Shown: piece after piece, positions 16,983-24,828 of the stretch
Numbering within the stretch: the first letter of the stretch is position 1
Layout of the letters: each line of letters begins with the position of its first letter
Assembly: GCF_024213195.1 (NCBI RefSeq)
Contig: NZ_JANAVF010000009.1
Location: 124,001-188,000, forward strand
DNA: 64,000 nucleotides
DNA from: Streptomyces sp. TBY4
Lineage (GTDB): Bacteria; Actinomycetota; Actinomycetes; Streptomycetales; Streptomycetaceae
Direction of reading: 5' to 3'
Made by a program: the position numbers and the translations under genes
Notes under the pieces: generated by a model
What the model was told of the DNA's origin: nothing
The model's input: only the letters and a program-made list of their open reading frames with translations
Database searches by the model: none

Positions 16983-17582
16983 ATGTCTACGGAATCGAAG
17001 CTCTGTCGTGGATGTGGCCGCCAGCAGCCACTCAGTTCATTCGCAGCGAACCGTGCCACCAAGGACGGCTTGCAGGCCCGATGTCGGGAGTGCGTGGCGG
17101 CGTACGGAGCGGATTACTACCGGCGCCGCCGAGTCGAACAAGGCAAGCAGGTCTGGGAGAGGGCGGAGGTTCCGCCGGGGTGGAAGCAATGCCGTTCATG
17201 CGGCGAGGTCAAGCCGCACAGCGAATGGCATAAAAACGCGACCGCACCTGACGGGCTGGCCACTTGCTGCAAGCCCTGCAAAGCGGCGCGTGGGCGAGCG
17301 GGGCACCTCAAGCGGGCCTACGGAATCAGCGAGGCCGAGCGCGACGAGATGATCGCCGCCCAGGGCGGGGTCTGCGTGATCTGCCAAGAAGCTCCGGCGG
17401 AGCATGTGGATCACGATCACCAGACGGGTAAGGTCCGAGGCGTACTTTGCTTCGGCTGCAACGCGGGAATCGGGCAACTCAAGGATCGGCCGGACGTCTT
17501 GAGGCGTGCAGCCGCCTACGTGGAAGGAAACCTGTGGAACCCAACATTCGAAGCACAGGGCGTCTGCCGGCAGCCTTCCTGA
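16983..17582 (+). CDS. Endonuclease VII-like (HNH/His-Me finger) nuclease in the proteasome operon
   Basis: 199 residues. It has two N-terminal zinc-knuckle units, LCRGCGRQ...CRECVAAYG and QCRSCGEV...CKPCKAARG, each followed by a basic segment. The C-terminal half is a recombination endonuclease VII domain: GGVCVICQEAPAEHVDHDHQTG and VRGVLCFGCNAGIG, with the HVDHDH catalytic cluster and four zinc cysteines. Phage T4 endonuclease VII resolves branched DNA; activity here is inference. It lies 46 bases after pup and overlaps the start of prcB by 49 bases, so translation is probably coupled. The base composition looks less GC-rich than its neighbours. I recall a similar gene at this place in other Streptomyces. 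Confidence 0.9.
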   Translation: MSTESKLCRGCGRQQPLSSFAANRATKDGLQARCRECVAAYGADYYRRRRVEQGKQVWERAEVPPGWKQCRSCGEVKPHSEWHKNATAPDGLATCCKPCKAARGRAGHLKRAYGISEAERDEMIAAQGGVCVICQEAPAEHVDHDHQTGKVRGVLCFGCNAGIGQLKDRPDVLRRAAAYVEGNLWNPTFEAQGVCRQPS

Positions 17583-18373
17583 CGCCGGGGTCGTCGTCCT
17601 TCATGGACTTCTTGGGCGCGCACCAGCCCGAGATGCTACCGGGCAACCGCAAGCTGCCCGAGGGCGTCATCGAGGCGCCGCACGGGACGACCATCGTGGC
17701 CGCCACCTTCCCCGGCGGGGTGGTCCTCGCCGGTGACCGGCGGGCGACCATGGGGAATATGATCGCCCAGCGGGACATCGAGAAGGTGTTCCCGGCGGAC
17801 GAGTACTCCGCCGTCGGCATCGCCGGCACCGCCGGTCTCGCGGTGGAGATGGTGAAGCTGTTCCAGCTGGAGCTGGAGCACTTCGAGAAGGTGGAGGGGG
17901 CGACCCTCAGCCTCGAGGGCAAGGCGAACCGGCTGTCGACCATGATCCGGAGCAATCTGGGCATGGCCATGCAGGGGCTGGCCGTCGTCCCGCTCTTCGC
18001 GGGGTACGACGAGGCCAAGGAGAAGGGCCGGATCTTCTCCTACGACGTGACCGGCGGCCGCTCCGAGGAGCACGGCTACGCCGCGACCGGGTCCGGCTCG
18101 ATCTTCGCCCGCGGGTCGATGAAGAAGCTGTACCACTCCAAGTTGACGGAGGAGGAGGCCACGACGCTCGTCGTCCAGGCGCTGTACGACGCCGCCGACG
18201 ACGACTCGGCCACCGGCGGTCCGGACCTCTACCGCCACATCTACCCCATCGTCACTGTCATGACGGACGAGGGATTCCGCAGGCTGTCGGACGAGGAGTC
18301 CTCGGAGCTGGCCCGCAAGATCACGAACCGGCGGCTGGAGCAGCCCGACGGTCCGCGTGCCGCACTGCTCTGA
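17534..18373 (+). CDS. prcB: 20S proteasome beta subunit (catalytic)
   Basis: 279 residues. The propeptide runs to EAPHG and is cut before Thr52 (TTIVAATFPGG), which becomes the N-terminal nucleophile. The conserved RRATMGNMIA region and the GSGSIFARG segment follow. GTG 17534 (VEPNIRSTGRLP) has GGAAGGAAACCT upstream and gives the usual propeptide length; it lies within the end of the nuclease gene. It forms the proteolytic inner rings with PrcA on the outside. Confidence 0.97.
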   Translation: MEPNIRSTGRLPAAFLTPGSSSFMDFLGAHQPEMLPGNRKLPEGVIEAPHGTTIVAATFPGGVVLAGDRRATMGNMIAQRDIEKVFPADEYSAVGIAGTAGLAVEMVKLFQLELEHFEKVEGATLSLEGKANRLSTMIRSNLGMAMQGLAVVPLFAGYDEAKEKGRIFSYDVTGGRSEEHGYAATGSGSIFARGSMKKLYHSKLTEEEATTLVVQALYDAADDDSATGGPDLYRHIYPIVTVMTDEGFRRLSDEESSELARKITNRRLEQPDGPRAALL

Positions 18374-18416
18374 CCTCTGACCTCCTCGTCGTCCAGAAGA
18401 AAGGGACGGAAAGCCG

Positions 18417-19181
18417 GTGTCGACTCCGTTCTATGTGTCACCCCAGCAGGCCATGGCCGACCGGGCGGAATACGCCCGCAAGGGCATCGCCCGCGGTCGC
18501 AGCCTTGTTGTGATCCAGTACGCCGACGGCATCGTGTTCGTCGGTGAGAACCCGTCCCGTGCGCTGCACAAGTTCAGCGAGATCTACGACCGGATCGGCT
18601 TCGCGGCCGCCGGCAAGTACAACGAGTACGAGAACCTGCGGATCGGCGGTGTGCGGTACGCGGATCTGCGCGGATACACCTACGACCGTGACGATGTGAC
18701 GGCCCGTGGGCTGGCGAACGTGTACGCGCAGACGCTCGGCACGATCTTCTCGAGTGCGGGGGAGAAGCCGTACGAGGTGGAGCTGGTCGTGGCGGAGGTC
18801 GGGGCGACCGCTGCCGGGGACCAGATCTACCGGCTGCCGCACGACGGGTCGATCGTCGACGAGCACGGGTCCGTGGCCGTGGGTGGTAATGCCGAGCAGA
18901 TCAGCACCTACCTCGACCAGCGGCACCAGGACGGGATGACCCTGTCCGAGGCGCTGAAGCTGGCGGTGCAGGCGCTGTCGAGCCAGGCGAACGGTACGGA
19001 CAAGTCGATTCCGGCGGAGCGGCTGGAGGTGGCGGTGCTGGACCGTACGCGGGCTCAGCAGCGCAAGTTCAAGCGGATCCGCGGCCGGCAGCTGTCGCGG
19101 CTGCTGGAGGCGGACGTTCCGGCGGCGGCCCAGGCGGATGCCGTGTCGAACGACGAGGCTCCCGAAGAGGAAGCCGAGTAG
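18417..19181 (+). CDS. prcA: 20S proteasome alpha subunit
   Basis: 254 residues, GTG start. The N-terminal gate and first helix YVSPQQAMADRAEYARKGIA are typical of alpha subunits; there is no catalytic Thr. The alpha rings control entry and bind the QYL tail of ARC. The C-terminus is a 30-residue Ala/Glu-rich tail (VPAAAQADAVSNDEAPEEE), usual in actinobacteria. The gap to prcB is 43 bases and there is no terminator between them, so one mRNA is likely. Confidence 0.97.
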   Translation: MSTPFYVSPQQAMADRAEYARKGIARGRSLVVIQYADGIVFVGENPSRALHKFSEIYDRIGFAAAGKYNEYENLRIGGVRYADLRGYTYDRDDVTARGLANVYAQTLGTIFSSAGEKPYEVELVVAEVGATAAGDQIYRLPHDGSIVDEHGSVAVGGNAEQISTYLDQRHQDGMTLSEALKLAVQALSSQANGTDKSIPAERLEVAVLDRTRAQQRKFKRIRGRQLSRLLEADVPAAAQADAVSNDEAPEEEAE

Positions 19182-19248
19182 GGCACGTCCGCAGTGCAGT
19201 GTGAGCGCCCCTGGCCTTCGGGCCGGGGGCGCTTTCGCGTGTCCGGGG

Positions 19249-20250
19249 TCAGGGCGTGGGTGCGGGGCCCGAGGAGTCGCGGACGACGAGTCGGACGGGG
19301 ATGTCGACCGGGGTCCAGGGGGTGCCTTCGAGGACGGCGAGGAGGGCGGTCATGCCCTGTTCGCCGACGCGTTCGGCGGGGAGGTGGACGGTGGTGAGTT
19401 CCGGTTCGACGGCGGTGGCGAGGGCGAGGTCGTCGAAGCCGGTGACGGAGAGGTCCTCGGGGACGCGCAGGCCGAGGCGGCGGGCGGCTTTGCAGGCGCC
19501 GGCGGCCAGGATGTCGTCGTCGCAGACGACGGCGGTGGGGCGGCGGTCCGCGGGGGTGTCCAGGGCGGTCTCCATGGCCGTACGGGCGGCTTCCACGCTG
19601 AGGTGGGCCCGTACGGTGCGCAGCTGTGCGGTGGGCGGCAGGTGGGCGGCCAGGGCGTTCGCGCGGACGTCGAAGGTCCAGGAGTCGATGGCGGAGGCGA
19701 GGTGGAGGAAGCGGTGGTGGCCGTGGGTCAGGAGGTGTTCGGCGGTCTGGCGCATGCCGTCGGCGATGGCGAGGTTGACGTGGGCGTGGGCGGTGTCGGC
19801 GGTGGGGTCGCTGTCGAGCATGACGAGGGGGAGTCCGTCGCCGCCGAGGGCGTGGAGGGCGTCGGCTGCCATGGAGGAGGCGATGACTCCGTCGAGTGCG
19901 GCTCGGGCGGAGGCGAAGGGGTCGCGGGCGGGGCCGGTGCCGTCGGGGGAGGGGTAGAGGACGACGCCGAAGCCGTGTTCGGCGGCGATGCGGGCGGCGC
20001 CGGTATAGACGCGGGCGAAGAATTCGTTGGTGAGGGCGGGGACGACGAGGAGGGCGGTGCGGGTGGAGCCGAGGCGGAGGTTGCGGGCGGCGAGGTTGGG
20101 GCGGTAGCCGAGTTCGGTGGCGGTGTGGCGGACGTGGTCGGCGGTGCGTTCGGAGACGCGGCCGCGCCATTTGTCGCCGAGGACGAGGGAGACGGTGGCC
20201 TGGGAGACCCCGGCGGCGGTGGCCACGTCGCGGCTGGTGGGTCTCGTCAC
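19249..20250 (-). CDS. LacI-family transcriptional regulator
   Basis: 333 residues from GTG 20250, which has AGGAG upstream; an in-frame ATG at 20322 would extend it by 24 residues into the operator region. The N-terminal helix-turn-helix PTSRDVATAAGVSQATVSLV is followed by the hinge (YRPNLAARNLR) and a periplasmic-binding-protein-like effector domain (LDGVIASSMA, VTGFDDLALATAVEPELTTV). It is divergent from the MFS gene across a palindrome-rich gap and presumably represses it and itself. The ligand is unknown. The pair sits between prcA and pafA but shows no functional link to pupylation. Confidence 0.93.
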   Translation of the reverse strand: MTRPTSRDVATAAGVSQATVSLVLGDKWRGRVSERTADHVRHTATELGYRPNLAARNLRLGSTRTALLVVPALTNEFFARVYTGAARIAAEHGFGVVLYPSPDGTGPARDPFASARAALDGVIASSMAADALHALGGDGLPLVMLDSDPTADTAHAHVNLAIADGMRQTAEHLLTHGHHRFLHLASAIDSWTFDVRANALAAHLPPTAQLRTVRAHLSVEAARTAMETALDTPADRRPTAVVCDDDILAAGACKAARRLGLRVPEDLSVTGFDDLALATAVEPELTTVHLPAERVGEQGMTALLAVLEGTPWTPVDIPVRLVVRDSSGPAPTP

Positions 20251-20324
20251 ACGGTGCTCCTGTAGTGCGAGGTCGCGGGGGGTCGGCGGGGTTCGGTGGG
20301 TGGACCGCCGGTCTGTGGTCATGG

Positions 20325-20352
20325 TACGTATGACCCTTAACGTTATACGTAT
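20325..20352. promoter_or_regulatory. Operator candidates of the LacI/MFS divergent region
   Basis: Short perfect palindromes stand in a row: TACGTA (20325-20330), TAACGTTA (20338-20345) and ATACGTAT (20345-20352). CGTAT therefore occurs twice at about two helical turns. This A/T-rich island in a GC-rich gap is the natural binding site for the LacI-family protein. Confidence 0.6.
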
Positions 20353-20395
20353 TACTAAGCCACTCCCGGCTGGTTCCGGGCAGAAGGGGGCGGAC

Positions 20396-21703
20396 ATGGC
20401 CGCGGGTTACGCGGGGCTGCTCAGGACCCGGCACGCCGCGAGGCTGCTGGTGGGCACGCTCATAGGCCGGCTGCCGAACGGGACGGGGCCGATCGCGATC
20501 GTGCTGTTCACCCGGGCGGAGGGCGGCAGCTACAGCCTGGCGGGGGCGCTCGCGGCCGCGTACGGGGTGTCGAACGCGGTCGGGCAGCCGCTGCTGGGGC
20601 GGGCGGTGGACCTGTTCGGGCAGCCGCGGGTGCAGCTGCCGGCGGCGGTGGTGTCGGCGCTGGGCATGGTGTGGCTGGCGCTGGCCGGTACCGGTTCGGT
20701 GGTGGTGGCGTACGCGGCGGTGGTGGTCGCGGGGCTGTTCACGCCGCCGCTGGAGGGCGGGCTGCGGGCGCTGTGGCCGAGCGTGCTGGGCGGCAAGGAG
20801 GAGCGGGTCCATGCGGCGTACGCGATGGACGCGGTGGCCCAGGAGGTCATGTTCACGGTGGGGCCGCTGCTGGTGACCCTGTGCGTGGCGCTGTGGGATC
20901 CGGCGGCGGCGCTGCTGGTGATCAACGGGATCGGGGTGCTGGGGGCGCTGTCGGTGGTGGTGTCGGAGCCTTCGCGGACGTGGCGTTCGGAGCCGCGGGA
21001 GGCGCACTGGCTGGGGGCGCTGCGCTCGCCGGGTCTGCTGGCGCTGCTGGGGGCGTTCTTCTTCGTGGGGACGGCGCTGGGGTCGATCACGGTGGCGGGT
21101 GTGGCTTATGCGGACGAGCACGGTGGTCAGGCGGTGTACGGCTGGCTGATGGCGGCGCTGGGGCTGGGTGCGCTGTTCGGCGGTGTGCTGTACGGGGCGC
21201 GGCAGTGGGCGGGTGCGCCGGAGCGGCGGCTGCGGCTTCTGGTGGCGTTGCTGGCGGTGTGTTACCTGCCGTTGATGCTGGTGCCGGGTGTGGTGGCGAT
21301 GACGGGGTTCGCGGCGCTGGCGGGGGTGTTCCTGGCTCCGGCGTTGGCGTGTGCGTTCATCGTGGTGGACCGGCATGCTCCGGCGGGGACGGTGACGGAG
21401 GCGTTCTCGTGGCTGGTGACGTTCTTCGGGGTGGGTGCGGCGATCGGTACGGCGGCTGCGGGTCCTTCGGTGGAGGCGGGGGGTACGGCGGCGGGGTTCG
21501 CGGTGGCGAGCGTGGCGGGGTTCGCGGCGCTGCTGGTGCTGACGGTGACTCAGCGGGTGCTGGCGCGTCCGGGTGCGAGCCGTGCGGTGGCGGGTTCCGG
21601 GGCGTCGCCGGTGGCGGGCTCGGAGGCAGGGGATGCGGGGTCTGGGGTGGGTGCGGCGGGGCCGTTGGAGGGCTCTGCGGAGGCGTCGGTGACGGGGTCC
21701 TGA
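20396..21703 (+). CDS. MFS transporter (putative exporter)
   Basis: 435 residues with about 12 hydrophobic segments; the C-terminal 45 residues form a Gly/Ser/Ala-rich tail. ATG 20396 has AGAAGGGGGCGG upstream. The VSNAVGQPLLGRAVDLFGQPR segment is the conserved loop between the second and third membrane helices. The family covers sugar and drug efflux; the LacI neighbour slightly favours a sugar-related substrate. Third positions are extremely G-rich. Confidence 0.88.
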   Translation: MAAGYAGLLRTRHAARLLVGTLIGRLPNGTGPIAIVLFTRAEGGSYSLAGALAAAYGVSNAVGQPLLGRAVDLFGQPRVQLPAAVVSALGMVWLALAGTGSVVVAYAAVVVAGLFTPPLEGGLRALWPSVLGGKEERVHAAYAMDAVAQEVMFTVGPLLVTLCVALWDPAAALLVINGIGVLGALSVVVSEPSRTWRSEPREAHWLGALRSPGLLALLGAFFFVGTALGSITVAGVAYADEHGGQAVYGWLMAALGLGALFGGVLYGARQWAGAPERRLRLLVALLAVCYLPLMLVPGVVAMTGFAALAGVFLAPALACAFIVVDRHAPAGTVTEAFSWLVTFFGVGAAIGTAAAGPSVEAGGTAAGFAVASVAGFAALLVLTVTQRVLARPGASRAVAGSGASPVAGSEAGDAGSGVGAAGPLEGSAEASVTGS

Positions 21704-21827
21704 GAGGGTCGATGGGCGGGTGACGCGCGGGCTCCCGGCGGCTCGGCGGGCGGGTGGCGGGGTGGCCGCTCGGGAAAATGATCGAAACGGCGCCTGCGAA
21801 CTCGGTTTCAGAACAGAGCAGAAGGCG

Positions 21828-21833
21828 TAATGT
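21828..21833 (+). promoter_or_regulatory. Leaderless -10 box of pafA
   Basis: TAATGT ends six bases before the pafA ATG, and there is no ribosome-binding site in between. This fits a leaderless transcript starting at the initiation codon. Confidence 0.6.
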
Positions 21834-21839
21834 TCAGTC

Positions 21840-23201
21840 ATGGACCGCCGCATTTTCGGGCTGGAGAACGAGTACGGCGTCACGTGCACGTTCAGGGGAC
21901 AGCGCCGACTGTCTCCTGACGAAGTGGCGCGCTACCTCTTCCGCCGTGTTGTGTCATGGGGCCGCAGCAGCAATGTCTTCCTGCGGAACGGCGCCCGCCT
22001 CTACCTCGACGTGGGTTCGCATCCGGAGTACGCAACTCCTGAATGCGACAACCTGATCGAACTGGTCACCCACGACAAGGCCGGCGAGCGCATTCTCGAA
22101 GGCCTGCTCGTCGATGCCGAACGCCGCCTGCACGAGGAGGGAATCGCGGGCGACGTCTATCTGTTCAAGAACAACACCGACTCGGCGGGAAACTCGTACG
22201 GCTGCCATGAGAACTACCTGGTGGCCCGGCACGGGGAATTCTCCCGGCTGGCGGACATTCTGATCCCGTTCCTCGTCACGCGGCAGTTGATCTGCGGTGC
22301 GGGCAAGGTGCTGCAGACGCCGCGGGGCGCGGTCTACTGCGTGAGCCAGCGGGCCGAGCACATCTGGGAGGGCGTCAGCTCGGCCACGACCCGTTCGCGG
22401 CCGATCATCAACACGCGCGACGAGCCGCACGCGGACGCGGAGCGGTACCGGCGTCTGCACGTGATCGTGGGCGACTCGAACATGTCCGAGACGACCATGC
22501 TGCTGAAGGTCGGGGCGACCGATCTGGTGCTGCGCATGATCGAGGCGGGCACGGTGATGCGGGACCTGACGCTGGAGAACCCGATCCGGGCGATCCGGGA
22601 GGTCAGTCACGACATCACGGGTCAGCGCAAGGTGCGTCTGGCGAGCGGCCGGGAGGCTTCGGCGCTGGAGATCCAGCGGGAGTACTACGACAAGGCGGTG
22701 GACTTCGCGGAGCGCCGGGGCATCCGTACGGGTGTCGTGGACCAGGTGCTGGAGCTGTGGGGCCGGACGCTGGACGCGATCGAGGCGGAGGACCTGGACC
22801 GGATCGGGACCGAGATCGACTGGGTGATGAAGTACCAGCTGATCGAGCGGTACCGGGCGAAGCACAACATGACGATGTCGAATCCGCGGGTGGCTCAGAT
22901 AGACCTCGCGTACCACGACATCCACCGCAGGCGCGGGCTGTACTACCTGCTGGAGCGCAAGGGGCAGGCGGCGCGGATCTGCAACGATCTCAAGATCTTC
23001 GAGGGCAAGTCGGTGCCCCCGCAGACGACGAGGGCGAGGCTGCGGGGTGACTTCATCCGTCGTGCGCAGGAGCAGCGGCGGGACTTCACGGTGGACTGGG
23101 TGCACCTGAAGCTGAACGACCAGGCGCAGCGCACGGTGCTGTGCAAGGACCCGTTCCGGTCGGTGGACGACCGGGTGGAGAAGCTGATCGCGGGCATGTG
23201 A
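21840..23201 (+). CDS. pafA: Pup-protein ligase PafA
   Basis: 453 residues. It uses ATP to join the C-terminal Glu of deamidated Pup to substrate lysines. Same fold and many of the same motifs as Dop: FGLENEYGVTC with the metal-binding Glu, LFKNNTDSAGNSYGCHENY, PIINTRDEPHADAERYRRLH. It lacks the extra Dop loop after the first strand and is shorter, as expected for PafA. It is separated from the proteasome genes by the LacI/MFS pair and appears to have its own leaderless promoter. Confidence 0.97.
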   Translation: MDRRIFGLENEYGVTCTFRGQRRLSPDEVARYLFRRVVSWGRSSNVFLRNGARLYLDVGSHPEYATPECDNLIELVTHDKAGERILEGLLVDAERRLHEEGIAGDVYLFKNNTDSAGNSYGCHENYLVARHGEFSRLADILIPFLVTRQLICGAGKVLQTPRGAVYCVSQRAEHIWEGVSSATTRSRPIINTRDEPHADAERYRRLHVIVGDSNMSETTMLLKVGATDLVLRMIEAGTVMRDLTLENPIRAIREVSHDITGQRKVRLASGREASALEIQREYYDKAVDFAERRGIRTGVVDQVLELWGRTLDAIEAEDLDRIGTEIDWVMKYQLIERYRAKHNMTMSNPRVAQIDLAYHDIHRRRGLYYLLERKGQAARICNDLKIFEGKSVPPQTTRARLRGDFIRRAQEQRRDFTVDWVHLKLNDQAQRTVLCKDPFRSVDDRVEKLIAGM

Positions 23202-23219
23202 CATCGCACTGATCTCGGC

Positions 23220-23252
23220 CAGGGCCTCGTACGGATCTCGTACGGGGCCCTG
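23220..23252 (+). terminator. Terminator after pafA
   Basis: CAGGGCC (23220-23226) pairs with GGCCCTG (23246-23252); the loop carries a repeated CTCGTACGG. A TAGAGT box (23262-23267) for the next gene follows. Confidence 0.6.
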
Positions 23253-23305
23253 TCCACGCCTTAGAGTGGCGACGACCTATGTGCCGTCTGAGATCTGAGG
23301 AACAC

Positions 23306-24244
23306 GTGCGCCGACTTGCCGGCCTGCTTGTCGTACCCCTTCTGCTGCTGTCGACAGCGGCCTGTGGCGACAGCGGCTCCAACTCCGCCGAGATGAAGAA
23401 CGGGGCGCCCGCGATCACCCAGGGTGCCAAGTTCGGGGAGACCCCCACCCTGTCGAAGGGGAAGGGCGCCCCGCCGAAGGAACTGAAGGTGGTGACCATC
23501 AGCGAGGGCGACGGCCCGGCGCTGAAGAAGGGCGACATCGCCCAGGTCAACTACCTCGGCCAGGTCTGGGACGGCACCGAGCCGTTCGACCAGAGCTTCG
23601 GCAAGGGCAAGCCGTTCGACGTGACCATCGGCGCGGGCCAGGTCATCAAGGGCTGGGACCAGGGTCTTGAGGGCCAGAAGGTCGGCAGCCGTGTGGAGCT
23701 CGTGATTCCGCCGGACCTCGGCTACGGCGCGCAGGGCTCGGGCGAGAAGATCAAGGCGAACGCCACGCTGGTCTTCGTCGTGGACATCGTCAAGGGCACC
23801 TCCGTACCGGTTTCGGCCACGGGCAAGGAGGTCCCTCAGACGGACGCCGCCCTTCCGAAGGTCGGTACGAACACGGACGGCAAGGAAGTCTCCCTGACCG
23901 TTCCGAAGGACGGCACGCCGCCGGCGAAGCTGGTGTCGAACTACGTCCTGGAGAGCGACGGCGCGGTCGTCAAGGACACCGACAGCGTGGTCGTCAAGTT
24001 CCACGGCAAGACGTGGAAGGACGACAAGACCTTCGAGAGCACGTACGGCACCGACACGACCGTGACGTGGCCGCTCTCGGAGCTCCAGGTCAAGGGTTTG
24101 AAGGACGGGATCGTCGGCAAGAAGGCCGGCAGCCGGATCCTGCTGGTCATCCCGCCGGACCAGGGCTTCGGCGACAAGGAGCAGGGAACCATCGCGGCCA
24201 ACTCGACGCTGGTCTTCAGCCTCGACATCCTCGCCGTGGTGTAA
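23306..24244 (+). CDS. Exported FKBP-type peptidyl-prolyl isomerase with two domains
   Basis: 312 residues, GTG start. The signal peptide is of lipoprotein type (LLLLSTAACGDSGS, Cys20). Two FKBP domains follow: residues about 55-155 (VNYLGQVWDGTEPFDQSF, VIKGWDQGLEGQKVGSR) and about 205-312 (VKFHGKTW, GLKDGIVGKKAGSRILLVIP). The second has lost several pocket residues (LQVKGLKDG instead of IKGWDQG), so it may be a chaperone rather than an isomerase. Likely a folding helper outside the membrane. It precedes a small cytoplasmic FKBP gene by 48 bases. Confidence 0.93.
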   Translation: MRRLAGLLVVPLLLLSTAACGDSGSNSAEMKNGAPAITQGAKFGETPTLSKGKGAPPKELKVVTISEGDGPALKKGDIAQVNYLGQVWDGTEPFDQSFGKGKPFDVTIGAGQVIKGWDQGLEGQKVGSRVELVIPPDLGYGAQGSGEKIKANATLVFVVDIVKGTSVPVSATGKEVPQTDAALPKVGTNTDGKEVSLTVPKDGTPPAKLVSNYVLESDGAVVKDTDSVVVKFHGKTWKDDKTFESTYGTDTTVTWPLSELQVKGLKDGIVGKKAGSRILLVIPPDQGFGDKEQGTIAANSTLVFSLDILAVV

Positions 24245-24292
24245 GACTGTCCAGGTTGTACCCCTGTTCGTAAGTTTTTGAGGAGCAGTTCC

Positions 24293-24670
24293 GTGAGCGA
24301 CAAGCTCGAGAAGCCCGAGATCGACTTCCCTGAGGGCGACGTCCCCACCGACCTCGTCATCGAGGACATCTGGGTCGGCGAGGGCGCCGAGGCCAAGGCG
24401 GGTTCCCGCGTTTCCGTCCACTACGTGGGCGTGGCCTTCTCCACTGGTGAGGAGTTCGACGCTTCCTGGGGCCGCGGCGCGCCGCTGCAGTTCCAGCTGG
24501 GTGTCGGTCAGGTCATCTCCGGATGGGACCAGGGCGTCCAGGGCATGAAGGTCGGCGGCCGTCGCAAGCTGACGATCCCGGCCCACCTGGCGTACGGCGA
24601 CCGCGGCGCCGGCGGTGCCATCGCGCCGGGCGAGACGCTGATCTTCGTGTGCGACCTGATGGCCGCCTGA
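24293..24670 (+). CDS. FKBP-type peptidyl-prolyl cis-trans isomerase (cytoplasmic)
   Basis: 125 residues, GTG start with TTGAGGAGCAG upstream. One complete FKBP domain: VHYVGVAFSTGEEFDASW, VISGWDQGVQGMKVGGRRKL, IPAHLAYGDRGAGG. The pocket Trp and Asp are present, so it should be active. There is no signal peptide. It lies 48 bases after the exported FKBP, suggesting a pair for inside and outside the membrane. A strong terminator follows. Confidence 0.95.
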   Translation: MSDKLEKPEIDFPEGDVPTDLVIEDIWVGEGAEAKAGSRVSVHYVGVAFSTGEEFDASWGRGAPLQFQLGVGQVISGWDQGVQGMKVGGRRKLTIPAHLAYGDRGAGGAIAPGETLIFVCDLMAA

Positions 24671-24698
24671 TCGGTCCGCTGTGACATGACGCCGTGAG

Positions 24699-24744
24699 GC
24701 GTGCGGGGCCCCTGCCTTCGAGGCGGGGGCCCTCGCTTTTGCCC
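24699..24744 (+). terminator. Intrinsic terminator after the FKBP pair
   Basis: GGGGCCCCTGCCT and AGGCGGGGGCCCTCGC form a long stem with a TCG loop, followed by TTTTGCC. Confidence 0.88.
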
Positions 24745-24828
24745 AGGACCATCGGGGCGGTACGGTCAGCGGTCACGAGGGTGTACCGGGGACACGACTC
24801 GAAGGTCTGGAAGGGCGGATGGGCGTCG

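Noticed and set aside
19055..21889. 944-codon minus-strand frame across prcA, LacI and MFS genes
   Set aside because: Arg/Pro/His-rich low-complexity translation. It covers three well-supported genes and their operator.
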